Origin: Acanthochromis polyacanthus | Lineage: Eukaryota; Chordata; Actinopteri; Pomacentridae | Reading direction: 5' to 3' | Assembly (NCBI RefSeq): GCF_021347895.1 | Contig: NC_067121.1 | Span: 15,759,962-15,823,961, forward strand | Length of the DNA: 64,000 bases | Shown: positions 35,004 to 47,091 of the stretch, in pieces | How the letters are laid out: the number at the start of each line of letters is the position of its first letter | Position numbering within the stretch: position 1 is the first letter of the stretch | Translations under genes and position numbers: made by a program | The notes under the pieces: model-generated | What the model saw: the letters and a program-made list of their open reading frames with translations, nothing else | Told to the model about the DNA's origin: nothing | Databases searched by the model: none

Positions 35004-36460
35004 CCAAGCATGCCCCATCACAGCTTTTTGTCCCCTTCCTTCTACCTTACAGTCCTTCTGTTTGCCTACCCATGACAACACCCCTGACACTGGACCGACA
35101 TGACTACCAGCCCCTGCTACCAATTTGTGCAAGAGACCAGTTTTTCTTCAGCTATGACTGGACTCTTGTCCGATGGCTCCAAGTATAGCAACATTTTAAG
35201 GTTCATTGCTCCCAAACTACATGACAACTATAATCAGGGACAATTCGGAGCCACTTGATTGAAGCCTGGCTTCATCATACAAGTACATAGCGATTTATCG
35301 CAACCTGGACCAGTCGGGTACGTGACTGCAACCTGTATCTAGCTCCATATCTTGTTATGCCTAATCAGCCAACATTGTTTCAAAGCCTTTCTGCTGAAGA
35401 TAAAATAACTTTTGAGGAATATTTGGCCGTTGTATTTATATACTAAAGCAATGAATCTGTGGTGTATGAAGTAAAGTGCACTCTAAATCTGTTTTATATA
35501 ACCTTTCATTACGCAGACAAATTCATATTGAAAGTTGAACTATACACACTAACTGCTCTGTTTGCCTATGGTTTGTCCAGTGGCAAATGCTGTTTTTTTT
35601 CTTTTTAGTAAGAAACGTCTGTGTACTGTAAATATTGTTCTATGTACAAGCCTTGGATAAGTGGAGTGTATCCTGAAAAAAAAGTCTGTCTTAAAGAACT
35701 GCAGCATAATGATCAGATCAATGGCATGATTTAGACTGCAAATGTTACAAGTGTTTCTAGCTTTTATATCTACTATTTATGGAATTTAAAGTGCATAAGT
35801 TGAAGAAACATAGGAATATCATCTGAACCCTTAAGGTGCTAGTGATAATCATTAAGGTCTTCCTCCCTTACGAACAAAATTCTGCCCACCTAGAGTGCTG
35901 TTCACCATCACTCTGATGTGAGTAGCTTGTTTGCCAAATAGTTCATCATTGGATGCCTTGTGACACCCAAACAACTTGCACTCCCATACAACTAAAAGCC
36001 TCTGTAAACCTTCCTTGACTATACTGGTGCTGTTACACTTTGCTTTGCCATTATACTTCTTCAATTATAATTCAGACTACCAACAATGTACAGTGACATG
36101 TACTTCCAAGTCCTTGCTTTTCTTTCAACAGCCTAATCCCATTTTTTTCCTGTGGATTTTTTATTTTACTTTTTTGATCTTTATTGTCCGATGATCCAGC
36201 TGGAGGACAATTTTTCAAATGCCTTAAAATATTGCATTATTGTAATTACACTAATCAGGTTTTTTGGCACATAATGTATGCACTGTATATTCCAGAGCTT
36301 ACTGGACATGTACAGAGTGACCGCGCCTTATTTATCAACATATCAACACTGTAACATGTTATCTTGCATATTCTGTATGTAATTCTAGAAATTCCCTCTA
36401 AGTTTTGAGTTGCTCAAAACGATAACTTTCAATTGAATAAAAATGATTTTTAACATTCCT
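35004..36460 (+). other. eps15l1 3' UTR with poly(A) signal
   Basis: After the stop at 35001-35003 no further intron borders or repeats are seen. A canonical AATAAA at 36436-36441 is followed by a TG-containing region, so cleavage near 36460 is likely. The UTR would be about 1.45 kb. Between 36460 and 37530 there is only non-coding sequence; the stretch 37135-37340 looks of higher complexity than its AT-rich surroundings. Confidence 0.6.
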
Positions 36461-37529
36461 GGAACACTGTAAGTCTGGTATCTTAGTGGAGGAGAGAGTA
36501 TGTGAGTTTGTATGCAGAAATAATGTATTCATTTTCCAATATAGGATTGATATACTGTAAGAGTAGCACATATGAAGGAAGTGCTTCCACTATTCTTGCA
36601 CTGGCTCTTTTTATAACTACTATTTGTAACGACGGTAAAGGGGATGATTGTTTTTATATCTTGGAGTTCTTTGATATCAGGAACAAAAGAGAAAAGTGAA
36701 TTGAAAGTGATATATTTGCATCTACCACTGCCGATATTTTTGACCTTGTGCATACTTCCTCTTTAAAAAAGTATAATTTCTAGTGTTGTGATCGACACGC
36801 CTCAGGCACATTCTGTATTTACATTTTATTGATACAGGTTAATCTGTGATGGAAGATAACTGGAACTGATTGATATCATTTTTCCATAATTCTGTTGTTT
36901 TATCAAGTTATGTTTAAAGTTTTAAAATAATCATGAAAGTAATATTCTGTCTTTTCAGAAATACCATCTGGTTTTGATACATGCTCTCAATGCAGTCTTT
37001 GATGCTGGGGATACATGCTCGCTGACACCACACAGGCACAAAATGCGCAGACTTGGATACTTTGAAACTGTAGTGCAGAGTGACTGTGTGTAATTGTAGT
37101 ATTAAGGCCCTTTCATGTCCTACTATAATTTTTACCCATCAGAAAGAGAGTCTAAGGGCTCCCTGATGAGGGTTTGCTGTGCCCCTCTGTCCAGACGGCT
37201 CCTGGCTCACTCTGTAATTATGGAAATGGAGTGTTTGTATTTATAGGCTAAGCCCACAAGCGGCTGCCCTTCTTGGTCTTGCAGCTGCAAAGCATCACAG
37301 TGGAAATAAAGTGCTCATGTTTTCCAGTCTCAGTATACAATTGCAAGATGTATAACATATTTAGTGTAACTGATCAGATGATCTGCAGGTTGGCCACACC
37401 TATTTTCAAGCAGTTATGAAACCTTTATGGAGTGAGTGGATGTGGTGTATTGAACTAAATATATGAACAAGATGTATCTTAAATCACTAAACATGTATAA
37501 AAAGTAGTTCACCAGTCAATTGTTCAATT

Positions 37530-38171
37530 TAGTTCTTTTTAATATTTACAATAAATACACATTTTACAGTATAAAATCCATGTACTTATTTATATAAATT
37601 TAAGTAAAAAATAATGCACAGGACATCAAGCCCTGATAGTGTACAGAGGAGCTGGATCCAAGAGTTTCACACCAAGAAGACAACAGTTCCAAAAAGGAAA
37701 AAGCGTTTTATAAAACAGTAAAGGCCATTCAGACATTGAGGCAGTTTAAATAAAACATTGTCTTTGCACATGTTAGGCAACTGTATGTGCATTTTACTCC
37801 TGTCACCAAGAACATGTACAAATGTGTGGCCATGTCATTCTGTCACAGAGTTTTACAGTAGCACAGTCATAGAAAGGCACTTTTGTGTCTAACACAGCAT
37901 TCCAGTTCTGTCAAAGAAGAGTAGTATATACAGGGCCAGCCCCTTCTTGGTCTTTCTGCTGTAAAGCAAAGCTTTTCTAAAGCTTAATAGAACCAAAGTA
38001 GTACCAGCTACGTTATTAGAAAATAATAACACTAAAACTTTTTTTTTAAATTCAGTATTACATATAAAAAGACTTTGGTCATGATGAGAACATTTTAAAT
38101 AAAAATACAGTTGAATCACAATAAAAGTAACAAAAAATCCCCATGAACCCCAAGTACTTATGTGGGCTCCT
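37530..38171 (-). other. klf2 3' UTR, AU-rich, with ATTAAA signal
   Basis: On the minus strand the end reads GTGTATTTATTGTAAATATT followed by AAAAAG, with ATTAAA at 37543-37538. The UATUUAUU-type strings are AU-rich elements as found in short-lived immediate-early mRNAs. KLF2 and KLF4 transcripts of mammals carry comparable tails. The eps15l1 and klf2 3' ends thus face each other about 1.07 kb apart. Confidence 0.55.
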
Positions 38172-39763
<1,592 letters not shown>

Positions 39764-39993
39764 CGTTTGGTGAAATAAAAACCTATCTCTTGTCAAAGTC
39801 GCGTTTTGTTGAGCGGCAGCTGCGCCAGAGTCTGCGCCTATTTCACTGTCGCCTCTCCACAGCTGTGGTCCAAATACATGAACAAATTTAAAAGTGGTAG
39901 GAGGTCCTCCAAACCTTATAACTCTCTAACTCGAGCGCGCCCGGCCAATTGTGAGAGTTCAGGAAACAACGTAAAGTTCGGTAAATTTAGCTC

Positions 39994-40003
39994 TTTATAA
40001 AGC
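39994..40003 (-). promoter_or_regulatory. klf2 TATA box
   Basis: The minus strand reads CTTTATAAAG about 230 bp upstream of the start codon, a good TATA box. It predicts transcription starting near 39965 and a 5' UTR of about 200 nt. A CCAATT string lies nearby at 39944-39949. Confidence 0.6.
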
Positions 40004-40016
40004 CGCTCCTTAGGCT

Positions 40017-40038
40017 GTCGGCTCAGTCTGAGACCGAC
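40017..40038. promoter_or_regulatory. Palindrome directly upstream of the klf2 TATA box
   Basis: GTCGGCTCAG-T-CTGAG-A-CCGAC forms 10-bp inverted arms around one base, with one unpaired A. It lies about 15-35 bp upstream of the TATA box. Mammalian KLF2 promoters are reported to hold a tripartite palindromic motif needed for shear-stress response; whether this is its counterpart is inference. Confidence 0.45.
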
Positions 40039-40267
40039 TGAGAGCAGCGCAGTTTAAATGCGCAGGGCCTCGCCCACAATATGACGCAGGCAAAAGTTGC
40101 AAGAAAATACATATAGCAACCATAGATACTTACGTAATACTCTGAAAAGAACAAGCTTAATGACAGAAAGTGCTGCGGGCCAAGCCGCATCCAGCAACTT
40201 AATATAAACTGTCAGTAGTTCATTAGCGACACAGAGGACATACGGTTCTTTTGATGAGCAATAATTC

Positions 40268-40312
40268 ATCTATCCATTCTCTAGACACCGCTTTATCCTC
40301 ATTAGGGTCGCG
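40268..40312 (-). repeat. V-SINE tail fragment upstream of klf2
   Basis: TCTATCCATTCTCTAGACACCGCTTTATCCTCATTAGGGTCGCG matches the 3' tail of the V-SINE at 27169-27540. Only about 45 bp remain. Confidence 0.75.
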
Positions 40313-41212
40313 TAGGGATGAGCAATAATGAAAAATAAAATTGAATTTGGAGTAGTGGGTCAAACTCTGGGAAGAAAAACAAAATAAGAAATGATCTTAA
40401 TAAAATACAGGCATACTGTGATTACTTATGGAAGACACGTCACAAAGCATTTGGCACTAAAAAAAATGTCCTAAAGCGCCAAATTATACATTGGATGCGA
40501 CATTATATTTTTTGCTGCTTTTTATTTATTTATTTATTTTGTATACGATTTCATGATTTAATTGCAGGGCTCAAAATTCTTCATTTTTGCTGATTATAAG
40601 GACACAAAAACAAAACCAACTACTTCAATCGTTCAGATTGGTGTAAGAGCGCATAAAAGGTCATTGCAAAAGTGATGGCGGTTGTCGGTATTTTGTCTTG
40701 CTCTCGGCTCTTTCTTATTAATGAGGATGGTGTTCGCTCACAGCATGCTTGTCCAAACAGGCGCCAGGCTCGTCTGAAACGGTTTGTCGGGTTTGTTTTT
40801 TTTTGTTTTTTTTTAACTCTTAACCTTTCGTAATGTAAACACGATTTAAGGTAACGTCCCATTCAGGTGTAAATGCCAGGCTGGGGGCTGCGGTATCGAT
40901 TGGGGTTTGATTTACATCACAAATCATCCTGCGCGCTCGTCGCTGTTTCTGCTGAGAGATCTGGTTTCTGACACGAAGACAGTGGGATTGTTTCCTCAGC
41001 AGGAATCCTCTGACTCCACAGGTCAACAAGCCACCTAGTGTGTAACTTGGTGATTTTATGATAACCCTTGTACCCAGACACAGCAACAGTCGTAATCAGG
41101 TTCTTTATTTAATATAGCTAACCTAGCAGCCCTACAGTTTGAACATGTCCAGGTAAACGTTTTGCATTGAAAATTTATTTGGAATAAGCACATTGAAATT
41201 ATTTTCAAGATG

Positions 41213-41570
41213 TACACTACTGTTCAAAATTTGGGATCACTTTGAAATGCCCTTTTTCTTGAAAGAAAAGCATTTAAAAAAAAAATGAAGATAACATTAA
41301 ATTCATCACAAATCCAGTCTAGACATTGTTAATGTAGTAAATGACCATTCTAGCTGAAAACGGCAGATTTTTAATGGAATATCTACATAGGGGTACAGAG
41401 GCCCAGCAACCATCACCCCTGTGTTGTAATGGGACATTGTGTTAGATAATTGTGTTGGAAGGCTAATTGATGATTAGAAAACACTTGTGCAATTACGTTA
41501 GCACATGAAAGTGTGAATTTTCATGGAGCACATGAAATTGCGTAGATTACCCCAAACTTTTAGTAGTGTA
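41213..41570. mobile_element. Tc1/mariner-type MITE, 358 bp, copy 1
   Basis: Ends TACACTACTGTTCAAAATTT and, reversed, TACACTACTAAAAGTTTGGG are inverted repeats that start with TA, as expected for a TA target. No coding capacity. A second, truncated copy in the opposite orientation lies at 61486-61771 and shares long strings such as TCTAATCATCAATTAGCCTT (reverse of 41462-41481). Confidence 0.8.
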
Positions 41571-44465
41571 CTTACTATGGAGGTTGAATGGCACAGTCAG
41601 TGATGCGCTTCATATTAGAATAGTGGGTAGTTATTACTTATGCATTTACCTGTATGCAGCCATTGATCTGGTTGTGGGGCCTAATTTTAAAATGCTGTGT
41701 AATGATAGATACTTTAGTTTTTTTGCAAAATGGCAAGTTATCAGCCAGAGATGGAACTTGAAGTAAAAGACACAAAGCCTCCTTCTGAAATATTTCACAG
41801 TCCAAATGTAAAGTATATTTTGCTCAGAGTTTCAGTGAAGTGCAGAATGTATGCAGTAACTTTCCACAAGTGCTGCAAGAATAACCACGTGTTATCACTT
41901 TTACCTGAAACCCCCAAGAGAGAGAAAAACAGAGAGCCCTTCTGCAGCACGTACATTGAAAAGTGTAAAAGTCCTTGTTGTGATGATGTCCTGAGCAAAC
42001 TCAGAACAACTCAGCTCCTCATGACAGATTCATCACCTATCATCAGGCTGTCATGTCCGCCATCACCAGTAAACTCTGTCAGTGCAGCTGTGAGGTTTCC
42101 ACATCCTGATCCCTGATCTGTGCTGTGAGTTCAGTGGAAAGTGCGTCACACAGAAGGAGTCCAGTAAAGCCAGAGAGGAAATGTGTTTTTAGTGGCAGCA
42201 GAGCCTGATGCCTGAACCCCTGACCACTGACTCTGACCCTTGCTCTGTGCTGCAGTCCTCCTCTGCTTTGCTACTAGTGAGAGTAAGGGCACTCTCACTT
42301 CCCCTCTTGCTCAGCTACCTATGCCTTGCAATATTACAAAGTTTAATTTAGAGAACCTAATCCACTTCTGAACTCTTGCTAGTCATATCTCATAATTTAC
42401 TTCCAGAAACTTTCTGCAAGATAAGGTCACTTTGAGGTTCTCACCTGTTGAGTTACAGTTACTGTTCACCACAACTAGGATACCACAACAGAATATCATT
42501 TTGTTGCCATTTGACAATGACATTTTCATAACCTCACTGATCTGAGAGGCTTTCGTCCACAGTGACTTACTATTTTTTGTCTTACATTCTGGGGAAATGG
42601 TGACGTTATATTAGAAGATTAATAACTCATTTATGTTTTTATTAAGAAACAGCCAGGACACAGTTTTTTTAGCCATAGACAAAGATTTGAAATGGGTAAA
42701 AAAAAAGACAGACTGAGTCTTTCTAAAGAAAAGTTAGTTAAGTCATATTATTATATTATTCCATCCATTTAGCAGCTTTTGACCTTAAAGTATAACAGAT
42801 CAAACTTTACTGACCAAACCTTGAACAAGGGAGGCTTGTCATATTTTCAGTCTATCTGTGAAATTTTGTGATGCAATCAGATCTGGTTTGCAGGAAACTT
42901 TTGACAAAAACTGTATGAAGACTTAAACAGACAACATGCACCTGGTGGATTCAAATGTCACCAGACATGACTGAAACATTTGCACTGCAGCAGCACAAAT
43001 TGCACACAGTGTGCTCTGCTCTGTGACGGACAGCAAAGGGATAAGAAAGGCAAAGAAGTAGTTGGCAGGTCTGGTGGGAGCATTCACTAATTGACATGAC
43101 GTTTAAGAGACAGGTTTGTATTTCATTCTAATCCGTCACTTCCTTTGGAGAAGTGTACATACCCAGTGAGAGAATTTCATTTGAGCAAATGTTCAGAGTC
43201 TCACATGCAATGGGCGGGACAGTCCTCTGACTGCAGCCCTCGTAAAAACATTTGTCTGTGGAGGCTGCCGTGAAAGAGATTCATAAGAAGATCATAAGTG
43301 GGAGTCTACTGATTCCTGTAGGGGAATTCTTCTTTTGCTTGTCTCTTCTACAGCAAGGTCAGAGGTCAAAAATAGGACAAACACCTTGGAGCTGGCAGGG
43401 ATCCAGTGTCCTCCTCAGATTCTTGACCCTGTGTCCTTTATTCAAAACACCGTCTCCCAACCTGCAATCCCATGTGACCTGCACATTCGACTTTCCCTGG
43501 AGAAGAGGAACCACTGAAATCTTTGTCAAAACAAGTGTCAAATGTAGATTAGCAACATTTCCACAGAAGCCTGTGAAAATCTCTTTCCCTGAATTGAGAT
43601 TTACACAATAGTTTTACCATTGGGCAACCAGCATACCATTTCACAATTGTAAAGCATGCACCATTGGTATTGCTGTCTGGTCTGTACAGCTAAGTTACCA
43701 TGTTATCAACAAGTTGTCAAGTTGTTAACGAGTCATGAAGCTGTTGAGATGTTGCATTTGTGAAACTAATTCTTGAAAATAATTCATTTTCTTCATACAC
43801 CTCTTCTTACAAAAAACTTTCCCATGAATGACTTTTAGACTAACATTGAGAATTTTGGACATTTTGTTCTGCTCTGTCCAAATCAGTTTGTGATTTTCTT
43901 CTTTATGCTTTACAGTGAAATAGAACATTGTTTCTGCAAGGAAGTAAAAACAGAAACTGAAGGGTCAAGCAAACTACAAAGTCATTTTTTTCTTTTCTTT
44001 TTGTTTTTAGAAATAAAACATAAAGGAAAAATTGATAGTACAGTCAACAGACTGTCAACAGACAGTATAGGTATACAAATAAATGTCAGTATCTTCACTG
44101 TGCTTCTACCTCATCCTTTCACTTAATCATTTAAAAAAAAGTTGTACTGTACCTATCTTTATGAGTCTGTTCATTCAGTGCCACTGGAAAAGCAGGTGAC
44201 CTTTCAGTCTCCTAAAATATTAAGTTTTGACAAAACTAATACAAATTTCGATAAAAACGTAAATGAAGTGAGTGTATATCTGTATATTTGTCTACAGAAA
44301 TCTGCTGTACAAATGTATGTATGTCGTCACTTATAAGTTGTTATTGGGCTGTTCAAATTAGTGACATGAATGCAGACATGCATCATGTCTGTGTCAGGTC
44401 TGTAAATGCTTCATCACCGTGGTGAGGATTTGGACACATCATCTCTGCCTTATGTGGCGTACTCC

Positions 44466-44604
44466 GCTAATGTCCATGGAAAAACAGTGTGTAAGTGTGA
44501 GAGGCAGTGGCGGGCCTGCACAGAACGTCCTGACTGAGTGAGAGTGAGTGGGATCCTGCTCTGGGCTTATATAGCCAGTTATTTTTAACCACACACCCCT
44601 TTGC
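44466..44604 (-). promoter_or_regulatory. Promoter-like module A (MEF2-like + TATA), no gene attached
   Basis: In minus-strand order: CACC-type GGGGTGTGTGG (44592-44602), a MEF2-like GGTTAAAAATAAC (44578-44590), TATATAAG (44566-44573), then about 90 bp to an ATG (44475-44477) that starts only a short frame. The order and spacing look like a muscle-type core promoter. I find no coding exon downstream on the strand. Confidence 0.35.
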
Positions 44605-45354
44605 TTATTACAGCGTTTCCCCCCAGAACACTCAGGAAGCACGTTTGGCTCCTTTTCCTGCTCACATGCGGCCAGATTCAAACAGAATCAAAGAATGATA
44701 GCATTGAGGCTCTCTACCCTCCCTTTTGGAAAAAGAAGAGGGAGGTTGACAAGGGGGGAGATAAATGTTTAGCAGAAAAGGCTGGCACGCACCAGCAGCA
44801 TGACATTCACTGAGCTGGCTCCAGTCCTGCTCCAATTTCAGAAACCCTCAAACATTTGCTACAAAAACAGCACAGGGACAATCCTGGACACACAGTTGTA
44901 CCTGCTGGGAGTATTCGACAAGGTTTCTATGGCGAATTAGCATAACCAAAGATCAGTTGAGTTTCACAGTTTAAGGTAGCTGTCAGTGAACATAGCTTTC
45001 AGTAACTCAGTAGTTAATTGCATTACACTCACTTGAATAATATGCTGAATGATGCAGCCTGGGTGTTTATATTGTCAAGTAAACCAGGAGATCACAAAGA
45101 GACCAGTTTAACTCTTGATTTCTAACACTGAGACAAACTCAGCCAGTATTTCATGCATTTTTACTTGGGTCCAGAGAGTTGAATTGAAAAATGAAGTACT
45201 AAAATGTGAATAAAACTGATTATATCCTCATATATCATCATATGATAATTGATTTAAGGTTAAGTGGAAATAAATACTGAGTGGTCACTGTAACATTATT
45301 CACAACTTTTGTATAGTTACTGTTGGAAAAAATAACTGAAACACATCTCACTAT

Positions 45355-45973
45355 GGCCACAGTTACATGATTTTTTTTAAATTCGGAATTATTAACTCGG
45401 AATTAACTCATTCAGAATTAAACTTTTGTGCTTCGCATTCACATGGAAATATTAATTCCGAATTAAGGTTTACATGGACCGCACGTTTGGGCGTTGGAAA
45501 CGATTCTGATTGAACAGGGAGTGGACGTGACGTATCCCTGTTTACCGGAAGAAAACAAACTCCATTTGCCGCAGCATTTCTTTTCCCCAACAACATGGAG
45601 GAACAACTAAAAAGCACACTTTTCACTTTGTTTTTTATTGTGGTTTTGAAACAGCAAGTCAGCAATGGCATACTACTTCTGTTGCGCCAGTAAGATCACA
45701 GAACATGTACGTCACTACATCGTGAGGCAAGGAGCCAAGCATGCGCAGAATGACCGGAATTAACTAAACATTAACTGTATACATGAATAGAATGTACACA
45801 GGAATTAGTTTATTTGGAATTAACATCAGAATAATCCAGGTAGTTCATTCGGAATTAAGTTTATTCAGAATTAACTTTTTAATTCGGAATTAAGTGCTTA
45901 CAAGGAGATTTTAAAGCGGAATTACTTTAATTCCAAATTAAAGAGGAATTTAAGGTCTCATGTAAACGTACTG
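45355..45973. mobile_element. PIF/Harbinger-like element with repeated AATTCGGAATTA motifs
   Basis: Terminal parts AGTTACATGA...TTAAATTC and, reversed, CGTTTACATGAGACCTTAAATTCC are inverted. The two subterminal regions hold about nine variants of AATTCGGAATTA (45380-45475 and 45755-45945). Such ends are typical of fish PIF/Harbinger elements. The middle is GC-richer and has one ATG (45595) with a frame of about 32 residues. No transposase remains. Confidence 0.55.
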
Positions 45974-47091
45974 AATAATGCAGTACAAAATTTCTCTAAA
46001 ACAGTTTCAACAAGAGGGAAACATTAAAATTTTCATGAATGTAGGATGTATTAAAGGGCTTTTGACAACAGTACTTTGAGATTAGTTTATTCAATAAATG
46101 TTAGTTATATTGTTAAAAACCTCTAGACATAGTGTTGCAATATCCTGCAGCAAACTCATCACCATGTCTCAATAAACAAATTTTTGTGAAGAAAAGCCAG
46201 AAAAAAATTCAGCCTAGATCTTGTTTGCTATTCAGTCCAGGTAATAAACCTGTTTATTGTCTCGACACACATCACAGAGGTGACACTTTTGAAATCAAAG
46301 AGCACATATTGGCCCCTGCTGCGTTCCACAGCACTTCTGCTCTAAAACAGCTAGCGTCTGGCTTCCACAGAACCCAAACATGTGTCCTGACAACCAACGA
46401 AGCTTTCAGCAAGTGTTATGGAAACCCACCTTTTAAAAATATGCAGCTCACTCTGACTAGCATGGAAAGAATAATGGCTACATGTGGATATAATTGAGCC
46501 AGTAGAGCACTGAGGGGATGGGCCCAAATTTATGAGCTGTTAACACCAGGAATCATACCGGTCCCACTTGTCACACCACACACACATGGCTTCACTGGCT
46601 GTGAAAATGTTGTTTTTCTCTCTCCAAAGTGCAAAGAAAGGTGCTTTTTATTTAATAAATTAGAATAGGCAAGCTCTCAGGGGCCTGAAGTGGGCCACTC
46701 TGAAAGCACGAGAGTGTTTTCAGACCCCCCTTTTGATACATGACAATTCAAAGTGCTGGTCAGGCTCAGAGCACATTGTGAAGTAGTACTGAATTCCTTT
46801 TTATGCTTCTTTTACATTTTCGAAAATACGTTGATTGCCTTTTCGATTCTGCCTTGGTATCTTGAAATGGGGAAACAGCAACAGCTTACAACTCGCATTT
46901 TCAAAATTTGCTCATGACCACGTAAGCAAATCACCACATTTGAGCAATATTAAACAAGATTTAATTGTTTTACAAGTGCTGAACTGTTGGTGCTTAACTA
47001 TTTGTGACAGTGAAGAAAAAACTCCAGCGCCAGGCAAGCTGGCCTGCTATTTCTGGTCTCTATACAAAACTAAGCTAACTGGTCGTAGCTA

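Larger units (their letters stand above)
40313..47089. other. Gene-free interval upstream of klf2, part 1
   Basis: Apart from the MITE, module A and the Harbinger-like element listed separately, I see no gene. Open frames of up to 128 residues (for example 41730-42116) have no family likeness and no splice context. The stretch may hold klf2 enhancers, which cannot be judged from one sequence. Confidence 0.5.

Noticed and set aside
40820..41086. 88-residue minus-strand frame, basic
   Set aside because: Not recognised; may be an old repeat fragment, too weak to list as a gene.
41730..42116. 128-residue plus-strand frame
   Set aside because: No recognisable motif, no splice or promoter context; length is within chance for non-coding DNA.
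42117..43250. CRISPR, bacterial operon or virus-like cluster anywhere in the window
   Set aside because: No spaced direct repeats, no Shine-Dalgarno-led gene runs and no recognisable viral gene set; this stretch was checked as a typical gene-free part.
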